Assembly (NCBI RefSeq): GCF_001039355.2
Contig: NW_019775627.1
Location: 103,224-167,223, forward strand
From: Lingula anatina
Taxonomy: Eukaryota > Brachiopoda > Lingulata > Lingulida > Lingulidae
Length of the DNA stretch: 64,000 nucleotides
Reading direction: 5' to 3'
Under the pieces are notes generated by a model. It made no database searches. It was given only the letters and a program-made list of their open reading frames with translations, and was not told the origin of the DNA. The translations under genes were made by a program, and so were the position numbers. Of this stretch, positions 26,601-42,400 are shown piece by piece. Positions within the stretch are counted from its first letter, which is position 1. Every line of letters begins with the position of its first letter.

Positions 26601-28472
26601 GGTTATCTTGCAACATGTTTCGCTTCTGCAGAAATTCCAGGAGTTCTGCGCCGTACATATCGTTCAATTGATTTATAAGCTGATTCTCACTTGCGCGAAC
26701 ACGAGATACAAAAATCTCTGTCATTTCCCTTATCGCTTTTTCTGCCTCACTTTTGTTGTTATCGCAATCGTCTATGAAGTCCAACTGAGATTTGATTTGT
26801 TCGATGCGAACTTTGCTTGACTGCACCAAAGTTTGTAAAGAATCTCGATAGCGCTGCATGCCTTCGTTGAATGACGACACCTCGTGGCCCTTGTGTTCTT
26901 GAAATGCGCAGACGACACATATACATTTCTGACAAGGCTCGCAGTAAAAGCGAATCTGGAAGATCAAAATGATTTAGAGAAGACTTAATAAAAAAAGCAA
27001 GTAGCATTCATATACTGATACTCTGCCATTCACTAAATAAACTTAGTTAAATAAACAAAAGTAAAACGAACAAATAATGATTGAAACATCAACATACTTA
27101 TTCAAACATGTCCAAGATAAGAATATTTATACGTATGTTCCAATGGTTTTCAGTCCTCGGTCATACGAAAATGTCTACAGAATTTTTTGCATTAGAATTG
27201 TAAATAAGAAACATATAATTTAATTAAACAGTTGATTTAAGCCCTACAAATTTGATCTATACTACATTATTCGGAAATATGACCCTGTACTTAGATAGTT
27301 TTTAGGATACATGCAGCGTATACTGTACTTATTTGTAACGTTTGTGCAACAAAAACTAATATTTCAAAAAGCGAATAATCGTGAACCTTCTAAGGCAGCT
27401 ATCAAAAGTCAAAACAAAGATTGCAAAATCACAAAGCGTTCTAAATTGATATAAGGAGATAAAACACGGATTTGTTCCCTTGATAAAACGGATTAGGGTT
27501 AAACACTTTAAAGTAACAGACATTGATAAACAGTTCGTGTTTTAGTAACTTCTGGTTGTATAGACTACAGAAACTTCTGAGTTTTTTTAATGCATTCAAA
27601 CCTGGGCTGCCTCAATCGTCTAGAAATGGGTACAGCAATTTTGTTATTTCCAGGTGATTGCTTACGACTGGCATCATAAAAAACTTACTCAACTGTCTCA
27701 ATTTTAACAACAGTCAGAACAATACACTATAACTACAAATGTTATGTCATGGATAAAATTACGAATTCGTTTTTATATCCAAAGTTATATTTAACTGCAA
27801 TAATTTACTACTCTCTGATCACAGGGTACCGCTGGTAGCCTTTTTCAAAATTATTGTAACGAACTTTACTTTAACTATTTACTGTCAACTATTTAATAGG
27901 CCCCTGCTATCAGAGGATAGTAATTTTCAAACAATTAAAAATGTTACCAAAAGCACTCGAATTTCTCAACTGACCTGTTCCTCTGGATGACTCTGACACT
28001 GAATGTCCTTCTCCACCTCGACATCACACAGGCTGTGGTGGGCCGTCACCTTAGTCCGGGTATGGAGATCTACGCAGGACTTACACAGGAGTTTCGAACA
28101 CTCAAGACACTTGGACGCAGCCTCGTTGTTTTTAGAATGCAGATTGTGGCATATATCACAGAGGGGTACAGCACTGGGCTTCCTTCTGTTGACAATCTCG
28201 GTGAGGTTGGAGACAAGGAAGTTGTCCGGCAGTTTCCGAACTCCTCCGTTCGGTATGTCTGTTCGTTTTCGGCACAACGGGCACGAGACATTTCTCATGT
28301 AAGACGCGTAGCGGTACGACGTCCGCTCCATTTGGGCGTCCATATGTTTCTCTATGCAGTCAGAACAAAATACATGAAGACAGTCCAGCGTCTTTGGCTG
28401 CTTGTATGGTTCCAAGCATATTTTGCAGACCAAAAATTGGTCGCTTATTTCTTTCGTGAGCTGGGACGCCAT
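20674..28472 (-). CDS. Giant TRIM-type RING/B-box/coiled-coil protein with dodecapeptide-repeat tail
   Basis: Two coding exons, 28472-27975 and 26955-20674, joined GT-AG at phase 0, give about 2259 aa. Residues 16-67 form a C3HC4 RING (C16, C19, C31, H33, C36, C39, C64, C67), the expected ubiquitin E3 module. B-box 1 spans about C105-H146. B-box 2 starts at C159-H162 and continues across the intron with YCEPCQKCICVVC to about H190. A coiled coil follows (about 195-330). There is no NHL, SPRY or other known TRIM C-terminal domain. Instead, about residues 474-1374 are a degenerate 12-residue repeat. The rest is Ser/Pro/Thr-rich with SH3-type polyproline (LPPALPPKPPLP, near 2027). The family catalyses ubiquitin transfer; the substrate is unknown. 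The RBCC part resembles the TRIM2/TRIM45/TRIM56 type. The start is the only Met before the RING. Confidence 0.9.
23320..26035 (-). repeat. Coding 36-bp-scale repeat array (11-13 residue unit, about 70 copies)
   Basis: Inside the second TRIM exon the protein reads as successive short units separated by D-K, D-A or D-S, for example KATGTNISMSD, SATATPTLETKD, KETGMDLRLKD, GSTSTERATTAD, TGTATEHAELTD and KQTGTDLPETFD. The consensus is D-[KAS]-x-T-x-T-x(5-7). Most units keep Thr at two alternate positions and an acidic last residue, while the rest varies freely. The nucleotide copies are too diverged to be a recent minisatellite. The frame stays open throughout, so the pattern looks selected at protein level. 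Confidence 0.85.
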
Positions 28473-29593
28473 TTCGCCGGATGGAATTTATAAGCCACTG
28501 TAGTGGTGTTGTCCTAGGTATGAGTACTTGAGGCCGGATTTACCGTAAATATTTAAATTAAATATGTACAGAATACAATTACGGCTCCGTCACAGGACTC
28601 TTCCAATACCGATATGCCTGCTTAAACTTCATTTCATGTGGACACTCCTTCGTTCTAAAACATAATCCCAGCTTTCCTGTTTGGAATCAACAAACACGAG
28701 TAGAGAGAGCCGTCCTCGCTTGAGCATATAGGCTTTTCTGGCCTCTTTAAACTTGTTTACCTGACCCAACAGGTGAAATAAGAGATCGACTGGGACAGAA
28801 ATTGAAAAAAATGTTATATTATCTAACTGTTAGTGTTCACGCGCAGCGCGAGTATTTAGCAACGCAATAGTTTTGTAGGAGTGATGAGTTTATTTCTTCG
28901 GGTAAATAAATCCGTTGTACGTAGAAAATGCGTCTTTCCCTTCCAAGTTACCTGGCGCCGAGAGTGATTTTGATTGGCGATGAAAAGGAATGATTCCACG
29001 TGCAAGAATGTAGCCTTCAGTCGTCTAGATAACAACTGTTGATTTGTTTCCACGTTAATAATAACTCTCTACGGCAATATAGCAAAGTTCCCAGGAATTA
29101 TCTTAATATCCATTCCAGCGAAAAACGAGGTATGCGTAATTTTCACGCGTGATTGATTTTTTGCACTCACATAGCTCTTATGCAAGACGCCGAAATATGC
29201 GGCAAGAGACAGTTTAACTTCTCATCTTACGGGGCTTACGTCTCCAGTAAATCTGATGTTCATTCTTTAAGGCACAACTTGAGGTAACTTTCCGTGTTAT
29301 TTCACGCCGGCGCCCAGCAAGTGGTCTTACAGAGAACATCAAAAGCTAAACCGCGTTTGGCAGCTATATCCATGATTCTCTCTTAAAATGTTTCCGCTTC
29401 AGTGCAAGACGCCAGCACAGGTGTGGTTTTGGTCTGAAATTTCTCCTGTTACAAGGATCAGTTAGAATGGATCTCTTTGGCGATAAAAGGTCTTTTAGGT
29501 AACGCGAGATGAGGCGTCTTCAAACGTAATTGGTTGTTTTCGAGGTAAAGTTGTGTATATTCTTGGGCGGTGGGTGACTCGGGGCCAGTTGGT
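28473..29593 (-). other. Probable 5' UTR exon of the TRIM gene
   Basis: Upstream of the TRIM start codon the minus strand has no in-frame coding extension. A strong acceptor (T-run then CAG, exon edge 29593) and matching upstream donors suggest a non-coding leader that joins the start exon. An additional intron inside this span cannot be excluded. Confidence 0.35.
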
Positions 29594-30442
29594 CTGAAAA
29601 AAAAAACATAAATCAATAAAAAGTGGCCACTATCTGCAATCTACAAGGGCCCATAAGCTATCCTTTATGTAAAGTACATAAGAATAACATTCTCTAACAT
29701 GTGATTTATTTACGCTTGTTCATAAATCAAAGCACGCTAGTAAGAAACCTTCAATCCAATTAAAAATAAAGATATAACATATATGGCATCTCAGCGGTGC
29801 CCTTTTAGTTTCCATTCTTCCTTCTTCCTTATAAAAAAATAAAAAAATTATATTTCATGACAAATAATCTTACTTTGGGAGTGCACATGCAGTTTTTTTA
29901 TTTTAGAGGAACGGCATCTGAGCCCAAGAGGGATGTGAATAAGTCTAATAACATTTTTTTTCTGTTTTCTATCTAGAAATTGTTATGTCTCCCAGTGGGT
30001 GAGGGAGGGGGCAGTGAATGTTACCGCGTTCCACTTCATGTCGGCTCTTGTTTGCTAAGACGAAAAACCTCATCAAAACGTTCTTTAAAAATTGCAGGAA
30101 AGTATAACAGTCAACAAACCATAACAACCACCTAGAAGCAACCTTTAACGCTCCAACGGTTAAAACGGCTCGGCCCAAGAAAAACAACAAGGAATTAATG
30201 TAATGATAGCTAGGGCTCTCTGCCTAGTATATAATGCCAAACCCAAACCACCTACACGCGTTTTAAGCAAATCCAAATTATGGTGTTTTTATTTCGTTTC
30301 AGTTTCCTTTTTCTTCACTGGCTTCAATGAGACTTTTTACAAAGAGCGGATCCTTTACAAATTTTCAGATAAATCCATTCCTTTACGTTGTTTACTTGTG
30401 AAATATTGTGGGGATTTGCCTCCTCTGAACACTGCATGGAAA

Positions 30443-30443
<1 letters not shown>

Positions 30444-30474
<31 letters not shown>
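30444..30474. repeat. (GA)n microsatellite
   Basis: About 14 perfect GA units on the plus strand. Confidence 0.95.
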
Positions 30475-30477
<3 letters not shown>

Positions 30478-31264
30478 TACGTGTTTATGACTTATGTATA
30501 TCAAGGTATTCTACCATAAGCAACAAAGAAGTGCAATATCCCTGCAAGTCCTTTTCCGCGCTCTGTCCTTCCTAGTTAGAACAAATTCAACAGGCATGGT
30601 TCCAAAGTTGACGCTGAAGCCATACCTGCAATGATGAGTCATGATGCAAACTTCGAAACGAATCCTCTAAAATTAACAGACTCGCTCATTTACTTCAATG
30701 TTTACAACAAAGATCTGTACTTAGGTCTATCATTTGGCTTCTCTGGTATTTCTCGATCAAAAGTCGGTGAAAAAAAAGCCTCCCCCTAACACCCCTTACG
30801 TCAGTGCCGTGTGTTACCCTACATGTTCCGTGATTACAACACTGTAGGTAATGTGGCACTGGGCTATGTAATCAAGTGGGAGCCGAGGCCGAAAAACGTG
30901 TGCCAATCTATCTCTGGCACTCGAGAGTGAGATCAACATTGCGCACTCGGATGTGTCATTAAGATGCCAGCGCGTAATTTGCTGAAAAATTTGCAAAGCA
31001 AAGGGTATTATGCTCGTTGCCAAGTTTACACAGGAAATAAAACGGTGTTTTGTTTTTTTTCGCCAGAGAGTGAAAATGTCAACACTGGGCTGAGGTTCCT
31101 TTTTATGGGCACCTTTTTGGAGTGTATTGATGATATGCCAAGTAGTATTTTTTTTAACTTCGCAACTAAATTAACCCCTATTTCTAAGTTCTTTACCAAT
31201 AAATTTATTTATTACCAAATTACTTTGGTCTATCGAGTGTCTGGACCAGCTCATTGTTCCCGCG

Positions 31265-31385
31265 GCACCCGCTCTCACCCCTAAGCCCTACCCCCCTCAC
31301 CCCCACCCACCCTTACCCCCCTCACCCCCCACCCACCTCTACCCCCTCACCCCCATCCACCCCCATCAACCCCCACCCCCTCCAT
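31265..31385. repeat. C-rich minisatellite
   Basis: Degenerate repeats of CCCTCACCCCCACCCACC type, almost pure pyrimidine on the plus strand. The G-rich complement contains several G-runs. Confidence 0.9.
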
Positions 31386-31541
31386 TCAAACGGCCATCTC
31401 AGGTCATCTCAGGAATCATTTTCAGGATGAATTACTACTTCATTTGTTTTGATACGGAATAAGAACGAAAGAAACTTCCTGAGCCGCAGCACTCTTCAAA
31501 CCACACTTCAAGCCAAAACATCAAAGAAATATGGGACTTAC

Positions 31542-31613
31542 CTTCAAGTTCTGTTCCTTTGGTGAGAGTTCGCTGTGAGGAGAATCTTCATGGCAGTGCA
31601 CGGGGTTCAGTAT
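31542..31613 (-). other. Candidate 72-bp leader exon of the TRIM gene
   Basis: On the minus strand a TTTAG acceptor (edge 31613) and a GTAAGT donor (edge 31542) bound a 72-bp exon-like segment. Further minus-strand GTAAGT donors are at edges 32873 and 33094. Together they would form a multi-exon 5' UTR for the TRIM gene. One frame of the 72-bp segment is open, but 24 codons is not informative. Confidence 0.4.
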
Positions 31614-32549
31614 CTAAACAACAGGTAAAAAGAGATACTAAGACACACTGAGTCATTTTATGGGATTTAAAAATAACACTGGAAATGGTTCATTGAAACA
31701 GCTGCTTCTCAGTATACGCTAGACTCTGTATGCAACCCATCTTTCTTGGGCTAATATGAAATAAATGTCTGTTGAATCATGAGCTATTAATCCCCCAAAT
31801 CAAAATCTATCATTTCACATAATTAACAAATGAATAACTGAAGCACAAACAGGCGTGTTTTCTTACCCTCTCTGGCTGTTTGGGCCTCTTAGTTCCACTG
31901 AATTGAGCACATATTCTTCGACGTTTGCACTTTCATTTAACAATAAAAGCGAGGGGATGTATGTATATAAATATTTATCTTTGCACGCAACGTATCGTAT
32001 GCTCACACTCTCGACTCAAACACGAGGTATGTGGTGGGGTATGATAATAAGCCAGCCTTGAGGAAATTTGATCAACCACTTAGTAAACCTGTACATGATC
32101 TGCTCAGCGACCTTTTCCTTTGACAGGGTGTCAGTGAATCCAAATGTCACACGAAGTGTGAAACGGAAAGATGTGTCACACTGCCCACTTCAATAAAAGT
32201 TTAAGTTTCAGATAAATCTCGAAAATTGTTTTCTGTGTTTCTAAAGCCTATATTTAAAGCGCTTGGTGTTAAAACCACTTAAACTCCATCTAAAGGTGCA
32301 TGTACTCTTTTCTTGAGGAGTTCATCCAAAGTTCAAGATCTGATGAGTAGCTGAACGCCTCAATCGATAATCGTAAAGACAGCTTTCCAATCACACCTTT
32401 AGACCGTTTTAATCACTTCGACTGCCGTTCAATCACACCTACTGTCCAAATTACTTTAATGAAACCCTTCCATTTTCCAGATAGACCATAACTTTAATTG
32501 AATGACATTGTTTTACTCTCACTTTTCTTGGCTGTGTGCTCGTGTGACT

Positions 32550-32550
32550 G

Positions 32551-32593
<43 letters not shown>

Positions 32594-32640
32594 TGTATGT
32601 TTGTGTGTGTGAGGGGGGTATGTGACTGCTGTGTGTGTGT

Positions 32641-32671
<31 letters not shown>

Positions 32672-32740
32672 GGAGATATGTGAGTGTGTGTGGGGGGTAT
32701 GTTTGTGTGTGTGGGGGGGTATGTGAGTGTGTGAGAGAAA
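32550..32740. repeat. (GT)n compound microsatellite
   Basis: About 190 bp of GT-rich repeat, interrupted by short variant units, on the plus strand. It produces artefactual Cys/Val and His/Thr frames. Confidence 0.95.
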
Positions 32741-34931
32741 ACAATGGGAAAAGCAGGAGAAAGAGAGAAAGAGGGAAAGAGAGGGAGATATGATGAATTT
32801 CATCTTCATTAAAGACCGGATATAATGGCAAGAACAAGATGAAACAAAAAAAAAAAAAAAAAGGAAACTTACCTGATCTTCAGTCCCTCTTCATTAGCAA
32901 GATGTCCTCATGCAGCGAAGGTGTCTATCAAGCTTCACATGTATATTTCGACATCACAGACTATCTCACTATCACAGACTCGGCCACTAAGCAGTCCAAC
33001 AGTTCGTCAGGAACAAGCTGTAATTTCAATAGCCTATGGTCAGCCTTGGCCCGTGTTGTTTTTCTGCGGTATTACTGACACTGAAGCACTTACCTGGACT
33101 CGGCTATGCATTTCCCCGCCAACTAACAGTAAAGGGCAAACATTCAGACTATTATAAGCGGTGTATCAAATGCTTACTTAGCTCTCGGCCTCTTGATTCT
33201 GCAATCTAGACGGATATACAGAGCTCTGGCAAGCTATCTCAGTGCTAGTTCAGTCCGTAGCTTGCTTGCGGCAATACAAGTGTCTAATATATCATCGTTA
33301 TGTTACCGTACCAACGTCTAAATCAACGATGTTTATTAAAATCGGGTCTATCTTCAGCAGGCATCTTCCACGAAAATTGTTTTCGGGGGCTGAGTGACTC
33401 AGAGCGTTCATCCGAGGCATGGCCGCGGCACTGCGTCAGATTCCATACATCGATTTGAGGAGGCGCGCGCGGACCTGGAGAACGACAAGAATCATCGCGT
33501 TTTCTGTTTTATACATACACAGTATGTTATCCAACCCAATGACGTGAAATGTTTTTTATCTTGATAATGTGGAACTTTGGCCAACATATTTTTGATCTCG
33601 TTTTATCAGAATTCAAGGGAAAAAATCACAAGTGTTTAATTTTGTAGCAGATGCGCTCCACCTGGTGTGGTACATGTGGCTACCATATTCATAATTATTG
33701 CCAATAATAATTTGTAAATATTATCACAGAAAACTGTGGTTAACACCAATCGTTCGTGAATGGGCTCCCTTACCGGAGCCCAACTACTTGATAAAGGTGT
33801 TTTTTTTTTTTTTTGTTTTTGTTTTTTTTTTGAATGGACGAGAAACAATGAGAATGTGATCTACATCTCTTTAATACTTAGAAACGGGATCTCCTGAGAA
33901 ATTCCCAGACCCTAACGTAACTGACTCAGCATCATCAGAAGATTATCTTTTATATGATAAGTTGGTGTTTATTGGAAACTAGCATGATAAATAACCACGG
34001 AAAATAATTAGGGTACAAGTCTAGATGTGTGGCCCGTAGACTGCTCCATGAGTTCTGGCTAAATGATTTTGCAAAATTGTATATCTTGGATTAAAAATAG
34101 TATGTAATGTTTCAGTGAACTATATTTGCACCACATAAAGGAGAAATTCGTTTTTCCCTAATTGCCTGTGATAAGTCATCCTCTAAAAATAAAATTAAAA
34201 AGGGCAAGTAAAGGTTATGGGAAGAGAAAATTATGATACTTTGCTGCAATATATTCAATAACAAATTTCATCCGCTTAATTTTCATCACTCCCAATCCAC
34301 CTACGTTATATTGGACATTGCGAACACCTGTCGTGAGGCAGCGAGTTAAGGCGTTAAAGTCAGGTATAAATAAAACGCCGAAGGAAATGAGAAGTGACGC
34401 GTAAGACGTAAATGCCCTAATATCTGTACCAGAACTGACAAAGTGATGATTGCTCTATAGCGCTCAGAGCATCTTCTGATAACGGCGATGAACTGAAACG
34501 ATGAGTTGGGATTATTATTTGGTTACAGGATTGACCGTAAATAGGGCCTGGACTTCGAATGCTTGTGTGATCCATTCAAAAACAATAAATAAATAAATAA
34601 ATAAATGACGTCATTAATTCTCGCCCGCCGATCCCACACACAAATTTGCCCTTTTAAATGAGTTCCAGAAAAACTGCTACTATAATAAACAGGATCTCAG
34701 AATTAGAAAAAATAACAACTTCATTTCAATTTTCGTAAATTCACCTGAGTTTCACCGATAACCAAGCAAACAAAACGGCCAATATAAAGATCCCGCAAGT
34801 GCTGCATAGGAACAACCAGCATAAACGTTACATCGGTGGTAATCAATGATACTTTTCACTTAGCAACGTCGCCATATTGAAAAACGCCGCAGCCCACCTG
34901 CCAGAATCAACCGCAGAGATCAAACATAGAA

Positions 34932-38135
<3,204 letters not shown>

Positions 38136-39456
38136 ATGTCTGCAGGTCATTGCACAACTCTGAACTATGTTGGCTATTAATAGCCAATTTCAAATTACAC
38201 ACTCCATGAGAGCATGTTTTCTAGAGGGGATAAACAATACCAAGGGCTGTTAATGTAATGGCATCCAAACAATGGAGCGATAAGTTGAAGGAGTAGGACA
38301 ATTAAAAACTTTACAAGATTCATTTTTATCAAGCAATGAATGTATATATGTACATAAATTAAAATATAATATTGATAATACATATTTGCAGAATTGTTGT
38401 TGTAACATTGCTCAGGTTGTAAGCTAAAACTAACCTTGTTTTTTTTCACAAATGCCTAGACTAGACACAAACAAAACTTTCGTTAAATATTTGTATTAAA
38501 CATAAACAGTTGTAAAACTGTTCTTTGACATAAACTGAACAGTTAATTTTACATCATTTGTATGACTATGGTCTTATTAAGGGCACTTATTGACCATGAA
38601 AGTGAAGAAAAAGGTTAAAAGTCTCCTCCAGTATCTTTGACAGATCTAATCACACTCTTGGTGAACAACATACTGGCAATGCTAGCCAGTTACCATCTTC
38701 TTAGTTTCCAAATTATAGTGAAGTATCCATGAAGGTTGGCAAATCATAACAAATCAACCTGTTATTTGTGGAGGAAAGGAGGCAACCACCCTAGCTCATC
38801 AACACTGTAGCAGACATACTGAAGTTGTCATCCTTTTGGTCATGAATGATTTAAAAAATTTTCAAGGACCTGTATTAAATTGTGTTCAGGCATTCCAAGT
38901 GATTAGAAACAATTTTTAAAGCTGCCATTTTGAATTTACAGTCTGTTTGGAAAAAAGTTCATTGTTCCAGCAAAATTTCTTGTAACTGCCAAATCTGATT
39001 TTAGATTCCGTAAGCTGCCATGGGGGCTAACATTACTTTTTTCCTGTTCATTGTGTATCTATTTTCCTTTTCTTACCACAAGGTTGTGACTCATCTTGTA
39101 AATGTGTATGTGTGGGTAGTGTTACAGGATCTGTAATTTGTACATCCCTTATTCCTCCTGTCTGGAATTGCAAAATTATGGATGTTGTATTAAAAATTAT
39201 ACGCATTAAACATTCTATCAAGGCCAAGGAAAAGAAACAATTTTTATCTAGTATGATGATATAAAGAACTTAATATGTAATTTCATATATATCTTTCTAT
39301 CACGTTACTTATCAAAGATATTAATATCCAGTTTCATCAAACGGACAAATGTGAGAAAGAAATTCTGAATAACTGAGATCCAAATGTCCCATAACATATT
39401 TGATCTAAACATGTTAGGTGTTTCTATTCAGTACTTTAAAACATGCGACAGATGTG
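38136..39456. other. Convergent 3' UTRs of CFAP119 and RAD51C
   Basis: AT-rich, no gene seen. I searched the minus strand for the missing RAD51C C-terminal segment (Gly-Phe-Arg-Asp context) and did not find it. Confidence 0.6.
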
Positions 39457-42400
39457 TCATATTAAAAACAAAACATCCCAGACATATCTCACCGTGACTT
39501 GATATGGTATCGTGTCCTCCTTCCTGTAGGGCGACTTGTATAATTTGGCCCATCTCTGGCTGTTTTCCCAGTACAGGACCACCCTGACTGTACTGGCATG
39601 CCCCCAGCTCTCACCCAGGGCCGGAATCAGGTACGACTGTCCTTGTTGGTCAACACTGAAACGGGTGGTCATCTGGTTGGTCAGCACCACCTGGAATTGT
39701 GGGATGATTCTCAAATATCCTGGGATAGATGGTTTTAATGTAATAAATTGGTAAACTGTAAAAAGGAACACTGGTGTACATTTCTGCAAATTTCAGTTAA
39801 TTTGAATTTAAAACAAGGCAGCAAAGCTGTCAAATGTACAGACAAAAAGCAGAAAATAAGCTGTAAAAACACTGGTATACATTTCCATATTTTTTGTTAG
39901 TTTGAATTTAAAAAGAACAAGAATTGCACAATGTACTAGAGTAATATTAAACAAACATGTTAGCTAGCATTATTTAGAATCATTGCTGCACATAATATGA
40001 ACTTCTTAGGCTAAAACTGATAAAACATTTTGTTTGAAAAAAGCTTAGACAAGGTCATAGGCTAATGGAAACAGGTCATAAATTATTGCAGACAGGTCAC
40101 TTACAGCTAAAGTGTGTTCATTTGCCAACCGAATGAAACTCTGAGACATTCCATTAAGTAGCCTGGTTCTTAGAGCAAGATCGTCAAAGTCATGCCGGAA
40201 ATGAAAAGCTATGCTGTCTACAATTATGAGCTTGACCTAAAATAAAGAAAAGAAAGGAAAGTTTCACATGTATAAGTTCTAATGATCTTGGATCCATAAT
40301 GCACACAAGGAGTCCAAGTATAGTTCTATTTCTTACAAGTTTCTCATATATCTTGGAGGGTTTTGATATATGTCTCTCAGCACTGATGATGTCTATTATA
40401 AAATCTGACGTGCTACAGTATGTGTATTTTTTACTGTAAATGTGCTGTACCATGCCCAAGTAATTTTTACAAGATTAACAGCTGCAATCATGCAAGCTAA
40501 TAAAAGGAATATACAAGGAGACTTCACATATAATATTAATAATATGGTCTTATATGAGTTACACCTGCGAGTGTTCCTTTAAAAATTCTGGAAGAAGATG
40601 CACTGTGGCAATGAGCTCTACATAATTATGGCATCTGTAGTAATGGATTCCTTTTAATATGGACTCCACAGAAAAAGTCTTCAAGGCTCCAACTTGTTCT
40701 GGAAAGAAAGTCACAGGATTTATCATACCATTGCATTTACCAAAATTTATACTATTTTAGATTAGTGTTGGTACATGAGGATACATTTTTGTTGGGTTTG
40801 TAATACTGAAACTGTTAGAATGAAAATTGTTCATGTTATTAGAAATATCTAAAGGAAGTTGCTGTGCTTTCTTTCTCACCTGCACTATTCTCTGCTGCTG
40901 CAATGTGCTGGCAGTGTTCGACTGTAGCCTTGGCAACATCTATTAGTCTGTCTACTATAAAGCTTCCCTCTGTGTCTATATAAACCGCCTCTCCCCCTAG
41001 ACCCCCAAAACACTCTGGAATCTGTACATCAACTGAGAGTTGAAAACTACAGAAATAAAACAATAATAATTATAAATAAAATAAATAAATAAATAAAAGT
41101 ATAAAATATGAAATACACAAATATATCTTATTAAAAAAGTCTGTCTTTCCCATATTATAGTGATCAAAATGCTTCAGGGACATTTTATTCCTAAAATTAT
41201 CATTAATAAAAATCCTGTGTTCAGGTTGAAACAAAATAAGCAGGTGTCCTTTTCAAATATTAAATCTCTTAATAATTAACATTAGGACACGAGGGGCAGT
41301 GTAATTAAAAATTGTGGCATACTGGGCACATCAAACAATAAGGTAAGTCCAGACTAGACTACCACATGTATACTATTGAGAGAGTTTCATTGCTCATCCA
41401 GGATTGAGATGTCACTATATAGAAAAATATAAATATAATACTGGATTTATGATATTATGCAGCAACGATCCATCATTGCAACTGATACCACGAATCTTCA
41501 GTGAGGATATGTTTTCCCTTCCCTGACATTTAAGACCCATTCACAATGAAACTATTGATCTAAGGAGATCAATCCAACTCATTGGGTACTGTCCCTGAAT
41601 GCACACCATCTCAAATATTGATTCAAAATTTAATGTATTTTTAATATGGATTCCACAGAAAAATTCTTCAAGGCTTCAACTTGTTCTGGAAAGAAAGTCA
41701 GAAAATTAAAAATTTACATATGTTAATAATGTTAATCTGCTTGGTCATATGGATAATGGACATACACATAAGGTACAAAGTAATACCTCATCTGTGTTTT
41801 CCCAATACCAGGTGCCCCACAGAACTCGGTTGTCTTGGTCAGTGGGACCCCGCCCCCCAACATGTCATCTAGCCTCTCTGAGAATGTGATAATGTACTGC
41901 TGCAGGCTCTCATCTCTCAGCATATCTAATGCTGTTCGTGCTTGAGAGCAACTGGATGAATGTCCACTGCCAGGTTTTGTTGAGGAATGATTTTCAATAG
42001 TCTGCAGAATATCCAGGGCTGCTTCTTTGGATATTGATAACTCTGAAAGAAATGCCACAGGGGAAGCATTAAATTAAAAGAGATAGTTTAGTTGTCAGTA
42101 CTTAAAAAAGATACTGATAATCTGGGCCCTGTAACTCGAAGGCATTATGCATTGCAAGCATCTCGATTCCACAACTCGCCCATACAATACATTTTAGCTG
42201 CTATGTGATACTGCTTTTTTGCCATATGCGATGCTTTCGAGTTACGGGGGCCTGGTCTGATCTAATGGAGCTGAGATTTTATTACTGTGCCCCTGCAGGG
42301 ACAACGTGTGGGGAGGCGTGTGAGAGGTGGACATGCCATTACAGGTAAGAGCAGTCTTCCTTTCATGTAAGGTCTACCATATTTGAGCCTGGGACCAGTT

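Larger units (their letters stand above)
28473..34931. other. Long interval between TRIM and CFAP119
   Basis: No protein-coding gene was recognised. It holds inferred TRIM leader exons, GA, GT, A and T simple repeats, a C-rich minisatellite and a GC-richer block at 33380-33490 that may be the TRIM promoter. The last few hundred bases should contain the CFAP119 promoter. Reading frames here are short, low-complexity or lack motifs. Confidence 0.6.

Noticed and set aside
21485-26671. Many plus-strand frames opposite the TRIM exon
   Set aside because: They are antisense shadows of a long, biased coding exon.
27987-28493. 168-codon plus-strand frame opposite the RING exon
   Set aside because: It is the exact antisense of a clear C3HC4 RING exon; no motif on its own strand.
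32451-32837. His/Thr- and Cys/Val-rich reading frames
   Set aside because: They are direct translations of the GT microsatellite.
33419-33550. Short frame starting in the GC-rich block near 33.4 kb
   Set aside because: About 40 codons, no splice continuation and no motif; better explained as promoter sequence.
34840-34931. RFX X-box before CFAP119
   Set aside because: AGCAAC and GTCGCC half-sites are present but in the wrong order for the consensus.
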